Source: Chloroflexi bacterium OLB14 (GTDB lineage Bacteria > Chloroflexota > Anaerolineae > Anaerolineales > Villigracilaceae). Taken from it: 64,000 nucleotides of DNA. Shown piece after piece: positions 25,847-33,039 of the stretch (positions within the stretch are counted from its first letter, which is position 1; the number at the start of each line of letters is the position of its first letter). A model generated the notes under the pieces. It was not told the origin of the DNA. It was given only the letters and a program-made list of their open reading frames with translations, and did no database searches. A program made the translations under genes and the position numbers. The DNA is taken from assembly GCA_001567105.1 (NCBI GenBank), contig LMZR01000022.1:1-64000 (forward strand), written 5' to 3'.

Positions 25847-27195
25847 TTAATCCTCAAGTGTGCGCGCCCGCCCACACGAAAATATTTTACGCGCTGTTTT
25901 TCGTCACGCAGGATGTCGGCAAGTGCGCCATTGAATGGTTCATCTAAACCAATGAGTTGATCGCGGTCAAAAAAAGCAAAGCGCACTGGGGGCAAAGCAG
26001 GACCAGGCGGAGTGTCAGGCATGGGGAATCCGCCCAAGGGGATATGATGAAATATCAGTTGAGTGCCTTTGGTTGTGATGTCGAAACATTCAGTGCCAAT
26101 TTTATATCGCCCAACAAATTCTTTGCCGTCTTGCGGATTTTTCATCGGTTTGGGCGATTTGAGTTTGATACCAAAATACAAATCGAGCGCCCAACCAAAC
26201 GTCTGTGCAGTGATAATGCCACCATCATCACTGTTAGTGAGGATGGCAAGTGCGAAATCTTCTTCAGGGATGTAAAAAAAGTACGCCTGTTGTCCATTTG
26301 TTGCGCCACCATGTGCGTATGCCTTGAGGCGCTCGGCATAACGAATAAACCATGTAATACCCATGTCACCCCGTCCGCCTGCATTCACTTGCTTGATGCG
26401 CATTGCTTCGAGATTTTTCTTTTTGATAATTCGATTCCCGTTGCCCATGTGGAAACGAGCATACTTGAGCAGGTCACGAACAGTGGAAACGACTCCGCCT
26501 ACCCCGTTGCCTGCTCTGCCAATTGCCCACGGACGTGCCACCTGAACCTTCCCCTTTACTATCTGATGACCGACAACAAAGCGATGTGTAAAAAGAATAT
26601 CACTAGGATATAGAAACGACATGTCTAAGCCAAGAGGGTCGAGTAGCATTTCTTGCAATGCTTGCTCGTACGGCTTTTTTGTGACTACTTCAATCACGCG
26701 CGAGGCGATATTAAAGCCAGTGTTGTTATAAGACCAAATCTTGCCCATCGGTTGAATTTGCGGAAGTTTGGCAATATCATCCACCATTTTGGCGAGTGCA
26801 TCATCTCCATTCCCGAAATCGTTGAAGTAATCGCCGACCCAGCCGCCAGTGTGCGTGAGCAAATGTCTAATCGTAACTTTCTTCGCTACACTTTCATCTT
26901 GCAGTTTAAAATCTTTGATATATTTTCGCACAGGCGCATCGAGATTTACTTTTCCTTGTTCAGCCAACATCATCAATAGCGTGCCAGTGAAGGTTTTGCT
27001 AATGGAGCCTATTTGAAATAGCGTATCAGATGTGACTGGCAATGGATGCTCGACGTTTGTAACGCCAAAGCCTGTTGCCCATTCTTTACCTTTGTGATAA
27101 ATACCAATGGAAACGCCAGGAACCTGCAGACGTTTCATCTCTTTTTGAATGCGAGAGGAAATAATTTTGAAGTTTTTAGTATGATTAGTTTTCAT
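25843..27195 (-). CDS. Serine hydrolase, class C beta-lactamase/penicillin-binding family
   Basis: 450 aa from ATG 27195 (a TTG two codons earlier is possible). Catalytic SxxK is in LFQIGSISKTFTG; the YxN motif is WSYNNTGFN; the third motif is AHGGATNGQ (HGG replacing KTG). No signal peptide is seen, so it may be cytoplasmic or exported by another route. Family members include D-amino-acid peptidases and esterases. A C-terminal ~100-residue domain resembles the accessory lipocalin-like domain. Coupled by ATGA to the SH3 lipoprotein, which suggests a cell-wall role. Confidence 0.85.
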   Translation of the reverse strand: MKTNHTKNFKIISSRIQKEMKRLQVPGVSIGIYHKGKEWATGFGVTNVEHPLPVTSDTLFQIGSISKTFTGTLLMMLAEQGKVNLDAPVRKYIKDFKLQDESVAKKVTIRHLLTHTGGWVGDYFNDFGNGDDALAKMVDDIAKLPQIQPMGKIWSYNNTGFNIASRVIEVVTKKPYEQALQEMLLDPLGLDMSFLYPSDILFTHRFVVGHQIVKGKVQVARPWAIGRAGNGVGGVVSTVRDLLKYARFHMGNGNRIIKKKNLEAMRIKQVNAGGRGDMGITWFIRYAERLKAYAHGGATNGQQAYFFYIPEEDFALAILTNSDDGGIITAQTFGWALDLYFGIKLKSPKPMKNPQDGKEFVGRYKIGTECFDITTKGTQLIFHHIPLGGFPMPDTPPGPALPPVRFAFFDRDQLIGLDEPFNGALADILRDEKQRVKYFRVGGRAHLRIK

Positions 27196-27206
27196 AAGCA
27201 AAGTAT

Positions 27207-27246
27207 TAAAAACTTCGGAAGTTTTTTAAACCTCCGAAGTTTTTTT
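27207..27246. terminator. Palindromic terminator between hmgA and the serine hydrolase
   Basis: ACTTCGGA and TCCGAAGT form the stem core with A- and T-runs outside. It separates hmgA from the hydrolase on the minus strand and is usable in both directions. Confidence 0.65.
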
Positions 27247-27249
27247 AAT

Positions 27250-28413
27250 CTATTCTCCGTCCCCTTCTAGCCAAGTAGCCATATATTCTTTTTCCATTTC
27301 AACGGCTTGCTTGGTCAAATGTAATGGATGGAACGTATCTACCATCACTGCTAATTCTTTGGTTTCTTTCACGCCAATACTTGCTTCCGTCATGCCAGGT
27401 TGCGGACCATGAGGCAAACCGAATGGATGTAAACTAATATCACTGCGGTTAATGCCTTTGCGACTCATAAAATTACCTTCGGCATAATAAATCACTTCAT
27501 CGGATTGGATGTTAGAGTGATTATATGGCGCAGGGATTCCTTCGGGATGATAGTCAAACAAACGTGGCACAAACGAACAGACTACAAAATTCCAGCCTTC
27601 AAAAGTTTGATGAACTGGTGGTGGTTGATGAACTCGTCCAGTAATTGGTTCAAAATCTTCAATGTTAAATATCCAAGGATATAAATATCCATCCCAACCA
27701 ACTACGTCAAATGGGTGATAATCCAAAATATGTTGTGAAATATGATCGCGTACTTTCACGCGCACATCAAACTCACCTCTTTCAGTATGTGTTTCTAACT
27801 CTTCAGGCACGCGAATATCACGCTCACAATAAGGAGCATGTTCCAGTAATTGACCATAATTATTTCTATAGCGTTTGGGCGGTTCAATTTGGCTTGGGTT
27901 TTCAATGGTGAAAAATTTCGTCTCTTCATATAGTTCCATTTTCCAAGTTGTAGCAAATGGAATCACAATGTAATCACCTTTGCGGAATGGTAAATTCCCA
28001 AATTGACTTTTCAACACACCACTGCCATCATGTACCCACCAAGTTTCGTAGGCTTGTGAGTTGCGATAAAAATATGGCATTTCACCTTTTGGTGCGCGTG
28101 AAACGCCGAGGATGACGTCATTGTTTCCAAGTAAGGGGATTCTCGCTGAAACGGCATCAGCCCCAAGTGGAGTCTGAGCCGTTTGTAAGGCACGATGACG
28201 TATGGGTCCAAAATCCACATATTCAGGTTTGGCAGGTCCACAATCATTTGTTTTCATAATACGTGGCGGCAAAAAGTGGTGATACAAAATAGATTGTAAC
28301 GATGAAAAACCTTCTAAGCCCATTAGTTCTTCACGATACAATTTGCCATTTGGTTTTTTGAATTGCGTGTGACGTTTGTGAGGGATTTGCCCAAGTTTAT
28401 GATAGAAAGGCAT
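27250..28413 (-). CDS. hmgA: Homogentisate 1,2-dioxygenase
   Basis: 387 aa. Full-length match by reading: PRIMKTNDCGPAKPEYVDFG, WVHDGSGVLKSQFGNLPFRKGDYIVIP split by cupin strands, DYHPFDVVGWDGYLYPWIFN, and the iron-ligand stretch YNHSNIQSDEVIYYAEG followed by HPFGLPHGPQPG. It opens the ring of homogentisate to maleylacetoacetate in tyrosine breakdown. AAGGAGAATAAC precedes the ATG, and that SD lies in the 3' end of the cupin gene two bases away. hpd is two genes upstream. Maleylacetoacetate isomerase and fumarylacetoacetase are not in the window. Confidence 0.93.
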   Translation of the reverse strand: MPFYHKLGQIPHKRHTQFKKPNGKLYREELMGLEGFSSLQSILYHHFLPPRIMKTNDCGPAKPEYVDFGPIRHRALQTAQTPLGADAVSARIPLLGNNDVILGVSRAPKGEMPYFYRNSQAYETWWVHDGSGVLKSQFGNLPFRKGDYIVIPFATTWKMELYEETKFFTIENPSQIEPPKRYRNNYGQLLEHAPYCERDIRVPEELETHTERGEFDVRVKVRDHISQHILDYHPFDVVGWDGYLYPWIFNIEDFEPITGRVHQPPPVHQTFEGWNFVVCSFVPRLFDYHPEGIPAPYNHSNIQSDEVIYYAEGNFMSRKGINRSDISLHPFGLPHGPQPGMTEASIGVKETKELAVMVDTFHPLHLTKQAVEMEKEYMATWLEGDGE

Positions 28414-28414
28414 G

Positions 28415-28811
28415 TTATTCTCCTTGTGTTTCTAACGAATACACGATCACAGATTCTTGTTCGTTGGGGTCGTTGCGTGCTACGACTGCAATGACTTCTT
28501 CTGTTTCACTTAAGTTGATGGGTTGATGTGGCAAATTAGGCGGGATGAATAAAAATTCTCCTGCCTCGTTAATGGTTGAATGTTCTAAATTTTTTTCCGT
28601 ATTTTGTTTCGGCTTTGCCTTGAATAATATAAATCACAGTTTCGTAGCCATCGTGATAATGCGCCACTGCTTTTCCGTTAGGCGGAATTACAACCAAGTG
28701 CATACATAAATGTTTTGCACCAGCCGTGTTAGCAGAGATGCCTTCAAAGTTTGGCAATTGTTGTTTGGTGATGTGTGTGCCTTGCGGACGAACAGTAATG
28801 ATTTTATCCAT
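28415..28811 (-). CDS. Cupin-domain protein (frameshifted)
   Basis: Reads MDKIITVRPQGTHITKQQLP..., with the cupin metal motif HYHDGYETVIYIIQGKAETK. Removing one base from the T7 run at 28590-28596 (plus strand) continues it as GKNLEHSTINEAGEFLFIPP and NLPHQPINLSETEEVIAVVA to a stop at 28415, giving a complete ~131-aa two-motif cupin. Such proteins may be dioxygenases, isomerases or sensors. It is coupled to the preceding lipoprotein gene (TAATG) and followed directly by hmgA, so a role in aromatic catabolism is likely but unproven. Confidence 0.75.
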
Positions 28812-29644
28812 TATGGAATTCCAGTTACATTGATGGATTGTACGAAGGAATCTAAAACTAGTAAGGATGGTGTAAATGACTCGGGTTTTGAATTATTGAG
28901 TTGTTGCGTAACTGTATCAATTTCATTTTGAAGTATGACAGGATCGGGCCAGTCTGTGGGGGCTGTTTTCCCTACTAAGAATCCTATATTTACGGCAAAG
29001 GTAGCTGAAACATAATATAAGCCATCATTTGTTATTCCTTGGAATGTATACAACATCAAGTTATTTAAAATTGGGGCAGGAACTTGCGAGAAGGCTGTGA
29101 GGTAGCGAATCCCTGAGCCGTTTTGAAAACTGACAGTTGCAAAGTTGGAATAAAAATAGGCATTGGCATTAAAAGTTGGCAAAAAGGGTAAATGTTCTGG
29201 CAAAGGTTGGTTTGGATTGGCAATTAAAGATTTTAGCGTTTCAACTCTAGTGGCAACATCTTCATTCATAGCAACATATTCTTGAATTGGGTACAAATAA
29301 ACTGCTATGCTACGAAATCCATCCGTAATTGAATAGCCTTCCAAATTGTATATGTGATGCTCAGGGTAAGTTCCCCACCAAGGTAGGCCTTCTCCAGCTG
29401 GCACTGCTGGGATAATTTCTTCCACAGCAGAAGTTCCAATTCCAGTTGGAATCACAAATGAGATATTATCATCAGTAAATGATATGCCATTAACTGCTGT
29501 AGGTTCAATAGGAGCAGATGCAGTTAACGCTTCTAAAGTTCCAGCAACAATTGTTTCTACACTTGATTGTTCTTGTGCAGGTGAACCACTACAAGCAGTT
29601 AAGGCAATTACTAAAACAATAAAATATATAAAATATTTTTTCAT
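28811..29644 (-). CDS. Lipoprotein of unknown function inside the tyrosine-catabolic set
   Basis: 277 aa. Lipobox LTAC after MKKYFIYFIVLVIA. A ~35-residue linker is followed by a mixed alpha/beta domain (ISFVIPTGIGTSAVEEIIPA, GLPWWGTYPEHHIYNLEGYS, GSGIRYLTAFSQVPAPILNN) that I do not recognise but which resembles other lipoproteins of Chloroflexota. It begins one base after the hpd stop and overlaps the cupin start. An exported lipoprotein between two aromatic-ring dioxygenase genes is unexpected. Confidence 0.75.
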   Translation of the reverse strand: MKKYFIYFIVLVIALTACSGSPAQEQSSVETIVAGTLEALTASAPIEPTAVNGISFTDDNISFVIPTGIGTSAVEEIIPAVPAGEGLPWWGTYPEHHIYNLEGYSITDGFRSIAVYLYPIQEYVAMNEDVATRVETLKSLIANPNQPLPEHLPFLPTFNANAYFYSNFATVSFQNGSGIRYLTAFSQVPAPILNNLMLYTFQGITNDGLYYVSATFAVNIGFLVGKTAPTDWPDPVILQNEIDTVTQQLNNSKPESFTPSLLVLDSFVQSINVTGIP

Positions 29645-30772
29645 TTACAAGTTGCCGCGTTTTTCTTGTTCTAGTTCAATAGACTCAAACAAAGCTTTGA
29701 AGTTTCCTTTACCAAAACCTTGTGCGCCATGCCGTTGAATCACTTCAATGAACATGGTGGGGCGGTCTTGAATGGGGCGGGTGAAAATTTGAAGTAAATA
29801 ACCTTCATCATCACGATCTACTAAAATGCCGAGTTCGTGAAGCGCCTTCATATCTTCTTTGATTTTGCCCACACGGTCTGGCAACATTTCATAATATGTA
29901 TCTGGTACACGCAAAAATTCTACGCCACGTTTGCGAAGTTCAGTGATAGTTTTGATAATGTCACCTGTGATGATGGCAAGATGTTGCACACCAGGCGATA
30001 AATAATAATCCAGATATTCTTCTATTTGACTTTTGCGCTTGCCTTCGGCTGGTTCATTGATAGGGAACTTAACGCGTCCATTTCCGTTTTGCATGACCTT
30101 GCTCATGAGGGCTGAGTACTCGGTGGAGATGTCTTTATCGTCAAAATGTAATAATTGGCGGAAGCCCATCACTTGATGATAAAAATTAACCCAGTGATTC
30201 ATTTTGCCAAGTTGCACGTTGCCTACCATGTGGTCAATGGCGGCTAAGCCTGTTGATTCGGCTTCGTAGTTAATGGTTTTATAAGTTGGAGCAAACACGC
30301 CTTTGTAATCGCTACGATCTACAAACACATGCAATGTTTCGCCATAGGTGTAAATGGCTGAGGTTCTGTAAATGCCGAAATCATCTTTTTCTTCGCGCGG
30401 TGCCCAAGCGGATTTTCCGCCACGAGCAGTGGTTTCTTTCCATGCTTTTTCAACATCGTCTACTTCAAGTGAAACCATTTTCACGCCGTCACCATGCACC
30501 ATGTGATGTGATGCAAGCGGGCTAGATGGGCTGTATGGCGCTGAAATTACAAAACGGGCTTGCCCTGATTCAAGGACATACGATGCAAACTCGCGGTTGC
30601 CTGTTTCTAACCCTGAGTATGCTACTGGCTTGAAGCCAAATGCTTTCCACCAGTAATACATGGCATGTTTGGCATTGCCAACGTAAAAATGAACATGGTC
30701 AACTGATTTGATTTTGAGGAAGTCCGCTTCCTCTGTCATAGGTCGAGATTCGGATTTTTCTTTTGTTACCAT
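29645..30772 (-). CDS. hpd: 4-hydroxyphenylpyruvate dioxygenase
   Basis: 375 aa from ATG 30772 after AAGGAGTAGAA. Two VOC halves: KIKSVDHVHFYVGNAKHAMYY and GLAAIDHMVGNVQLGKMNHW. The three iron ligands are His in DHMVGNVQ, His in GVQHLAIIT and Glu in TMFIEVIQRHG. It converts 4-hydroxyphenylpyruvate to homogentisate, the substrate of HmgA encoded downstream. A promoter with TTGCAC, 17 bp, TAGAAT sits 28 bp before the start. Confidence 0.92.
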   Translation of the reverse strand: MVTKEKSESRPMTEEADFLKIKSVDHVHFYVGNAKHAMYYWWKAFGFKPVAYSGLETGNREFASYVLESGQARFVISAPYSPSSPLASHHMVHGDGVKMVSLEVDDVEKAWKETTARGGKSAWAPREEKDDFGIYRTSAIYTYGETLHVFVDRSDYKGVFAPTYKTINYEAESTGLAAIDHMVGNVQLGKMNHWVNFYHQVMGFRQLLHFDDKDISTEYSALMSKVMQNGNGRVKFPINEPAEGKRKSQIEEYLDYYLSPGVQHLAIITGDIIKTITELRKRGVEFLRVPDTYYEMLPDRVGKIKEDMKALHELGILVDRDDEGYLLQIFTRPIQDRPTMFIEVIQRHGAQGFGKGNFKALFESIELEQEKRGNL

Positions 30773-30792
30773 TTCTACTCCTTGTGGTTGGG

Positions 30793-30918
30793 TTAATTTG
30801 ATTCTACGCCAAAGATGTTTTGTGTGCAATATAAAAAAGCAGAGCAAGATGTTATCTTGCTCTGCGAGGTTAAATCAAAAGTTGTGCCAGAATAATTGAA
30901 TGCAAAATATTCAGGCAT
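30793..30918 (-). CDS. Possible 41-aa aromatic-rich leader peptide upstream of hpd
   Basis: ATG 30918 follows AAGGAAC. The peptide begins MPEYFAFNYSG: four aromatic residues within six positions (Y4, F5, F7, Y9). The frame runs through the terminator hairpin at 30832-30865 and stops 20 nt before hpd. The arrangement resembles a translated attenuator, but a chance ORF is quite possible. Confidence 0.25.
   Translation of the reverse strand: MPEYFAFNYSGTTFDLTSQSKITSCSAFLYCTQNIFGVESN
30801..30829 (-). promoter_or_regulatory. Sigma70-type promoter of hpd
   Basis: Minus strand TTGCAC (30829-30824), a 17-bp spacer, and TAGAAT (30806-30801). One of the few promoters in the window with a recognisable -35 box. 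Confidence 0.7.
30832..30865 (-). terminator. Strong Rho-independent terminator upstream of hpd
   Basis: GCAGAGCAAGAT and ATCTTGCTCTGC, a perfect 12-bp stem with a 3-nt loop, followed on the minus strand by TTTTTTAT. Confidence 0.85.
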
Positions 30919-30929
30919 ACTGTTCCTTA

Positions 30930-30967
30930 TAATAAAATTCTAAAGATCTTTGAAATCTTTAGGATTT
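30930..30967 (-). terminator. AT-rich hairpin after the DUF3592 gene
   Basis: AAAATTCTAAAGAT pairs with ATCTTTAGGATTTT with one G-U, directly after the DUF3592 stop. Confidence 0.55.
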
Positions 30968-30973
30968 TATGTA

Positions 30974-31477
30974 TTACTTTTGAAGAGTTGGTTGCTTTCT
31001 TGTAGTCAGGTAATAAAGCAATGCCCCAAACAAAAAGAATATTGGACCACAACACAGAGTCCATATTACCGCATCACTCAAAGCATCACTGTAATTTGTA
31101 TTCACCAATGATTCGCTTGGATCTTTGGGGTTGTAATAGACTGTAATTGTTTCGCCTTGAGCAGGTGGTTTACTTACGCTTGTTCTTGTTCCATGGTCAC
31201 CATCACTACCTGTGTAAGTGACTCCATCTACAGTATATTCATAGTCATAATAAGAACTAGCTTCATCACTAGCTACACTTTCAAAGTAAGTTAAATTTGT
31301 AACCTTGCCTTTGGTTTCACTCCATGAATATTTTTCAAATGATCGATAAGCTAGAAATCCAAAATAATGGTAATGATTACCGAGCCGATCATAAACAAAA
31401 TGCCAATTTTTTTTACCTCGTTTGTTTTTCTCAATTTCGTTTTTTCGTAAAAATTCTTCACTGGGTACTTGGTACAT
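30974..31477 (-). CDS. DUF3592 membrane protein with two compensating frameshifts
   Basis: As read: 167 aa with one C-terminal helix (AVIWTLCCGPIFFLFGALLYYL) and the DUF3592 strand core DYEYTVDGVTYTGSD, with GETITVYYNPKDPSES. Residues ~23-40 read as an implausible WHFVYDRLGNHYHYFG. Dropping one base of the T8 run at 31407-31414 and adding one at 31355-31357 replaces them by KKIGILFMIGSVITIIILDF, the N-terminal helix DUF3592 proteins normally have. So two errors of opposite sign hide each other. Function unknown; an extracytoplasmic beta domain between two helices. Confidence 0.75.
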   Translation of the reverse strand: MYQVPSEEFLRKNEIEKNKRGKKNWHFVYDRLGNHYHYFGFLAYRSFEKYSWSETKGKVTNLTYFESVASDEASSYYDYEYTVDGVTYTGSDGDHGTRTSVSKPPAQGETITVYYNPKDPSESLVNTNYSDALSDAVIWTLCCGPIFFLFGALLYYLTTRKQPTLQK

Positions 31478-31507
31478 AAAATTCTCCTGATGATAATTTT
31501 AGATATT

Positions 31508-32418
31508 TTATGGTTTAGGATGTGTTACAAAAAATTTCCATATAAGTTCAGTAGCCGAAATGGTTTGAGTGGCTTGGTCGCCTCCTAGCCATGCTGGGGC
31601 ATTACTTCCAGGCCAAGCATGTTTACCGCCGATGATGGTGTAAAGTTCGATAGATATTCCTTGTTTGCATCCTAAATAGATATCATGTTGAATATCTGAA
31701 AAAGCTTCAGTTTGCGGATTTAATTGGCATTCGTTTTGACTTAGCCAGAAATTAACAGAGGCTTCAACTGATGTATAGAAACTTGCGTTGTTGAATCGTC
31801 TCCAATTCCTCCGTTGTAAGGCAAATGAGTATCATCTGTACCGTGAAAGTGAATCAAGGAGACAGGTTCGCTTGGTTTACATGCTTCAAAATTTTGAGTT
31901 CCTGAAACAGGTGCGATTGCAGCAAATAAATCTGATGCTTCGCAGGCTAGCCGATAGGACATAATTCCGCCGTTTGAAAAACCTGTGGCATAGATTCGCT
32001 TGGAGTCAATGTTATATTGAGTTTGTAATTCTGTTACTAATGCACGAATAAAACCAACATCATCAATTTGATTTTCGCTAGCATAGCCACAACAGATTCC
32101 ACCATTCCAGGTGAGAATCTTATCGCTAAATTTGCCCGTTCCATTTGGATAGGCAACAATAAATCCCTCTTTGTTTGCAAGTTCATTGAATCCACTTGTG
32201 CGTTGTTGGTTTTCAGCATTTCCGCCACCGCCATGAAATAACAAAACAAGTGATGTCGCTTTATTTTCATCATAAGAGCTAGGAACATGTAATAGATATG
32301 TTCGTTCAAGACCATCATGTTGCAATGTGCGAAGTTCGTCTGTCGAATTATTGATGTTTCGATTGCAAGCCATCAGGCTGAAGGTCAGCATAAGAAGCGC
32401 AATTAAAATTCGTTTCAT
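31508..32418 (-). CDS. Secreted esterase, PHB-depolymerase/LpqC family (frameshifted)
   Basis: Lipobox LMAC after MKRILIALLMLTFS. Oxyanion region LVLLFHGGGGNAENQQRTSG, nucleophile motif ATGFSNGGIMSY, GTDDTHLPYNGG. The frame stops at 31741. Adding one base at 31779-31781 continues it as FYTSVEASVNFWLSQNECQ and restores the catalytic His in GGKHAWPGS, ending at 31508. Without the correction the enzyme would lack its histidine. It should hydrolyse feruloyl-, acetyl- or polyester-type ester bonds outside the cell. Its start overlaps the YbaK stop by ATGA. Confidence 0.85.
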
Positions 32419-32894
32419 GGTTTAACGCGCACAACTTTTCCATTTGTCATTTTTTGTAAATCATCAGTCTTTAATTCAAAAATTGCATTCGGTGTTCCAG
32501 CTGCCGCCCAAATGGTTTGATAATTTAAAAAATCTTCATCTAAATATGTTTCCATTTTTTGAGCGTGACCAATCGGAGGCACACCGCCAATAGCAAAGCC
32601 TGTTACATCACGTACAAAATTTGCATCGGCTCTGCCAATGGATTCGTTTGCATATCCGCTGATTAATTTTTCATCCACACGGTTTGCACCACTGGTTAAA
32701 ACTAAAATTGGTTTTTTACTTTCTTTCCCCATAAAAATTAATGACTTTACAATTTGACCTAATTCACAATTTGCGCGGTCTGCCGCTTCTTGCGCTGTGC
32801 GCGTTGATTCGGCGTGTTCAATTACTTGATACGAATAACCAAGCGAATTTAATAAATTTTGAATTTTTTGGGCGGAAGGTGAAAGAGTTATCAT
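32415..32894 (-). CDS. YbaK/ProX-type aminoacyl-tRNA deacylase domain protein
   Basis: 159 aa. YbaK/EbsC marks: VIEHAESTRTAQEAADRANC, GQIVKSLIFMG, LVLTSGANRVDEKLIS, and the glycine-proline loop FAIGGVPPIGHAQKMETYLD. The family clears mischarged tRNAs in trans. TATAAT lies exactly six bases before the ATG with no ribosome binding site, so the mRNA is probably leaderless. A second, different YbaK paralogue is at 42412. Confidence 0.85.
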   Translation of the reverse strand: MITLSPSAQKIQNLLNSLGYSYQVIEHAESTRTAQEAADRANCELGQIVKSLIFMGKESKKPILVLTSGANRVDEKLISGYANESIGRADANFVRDVTGFAIGGVPPIGHAQKMETYLDEDFLNYQTIWAAAGTPNAIFELKTDDLQKMTNGKVVRVKP

Positions 32895-32906
32895 GTTCCT
32901 ATTATA
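32895..32906 (-). promoter_or_regulatory. -10 box for leaderless transcription of the YbaK gene
   Basis: Minus strand TATAAT (32906-32901), AGGAAC, then ATG. The AGGA in the spacer is too short to be a separate leader. Confidence 0.7.
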
Positions 32907-33039
32907 ATAGGGAAAGAATACTTATTTTTTTGCAAACTCTGCTACCCTCTTATACCTACAATTCACCAATGAGTACTATATGTCAATATAACCTTACTTA
33001 GTATTATTCTCTAAAATTCTACAAACAAATGAGGATATT

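Noticed and set aside
25957-26613. 218-codon open frame opposite the serine hydrolase
   Set aside because: It is antisense to a gene with intact catalytic motifs and shows no recognisable protein features.
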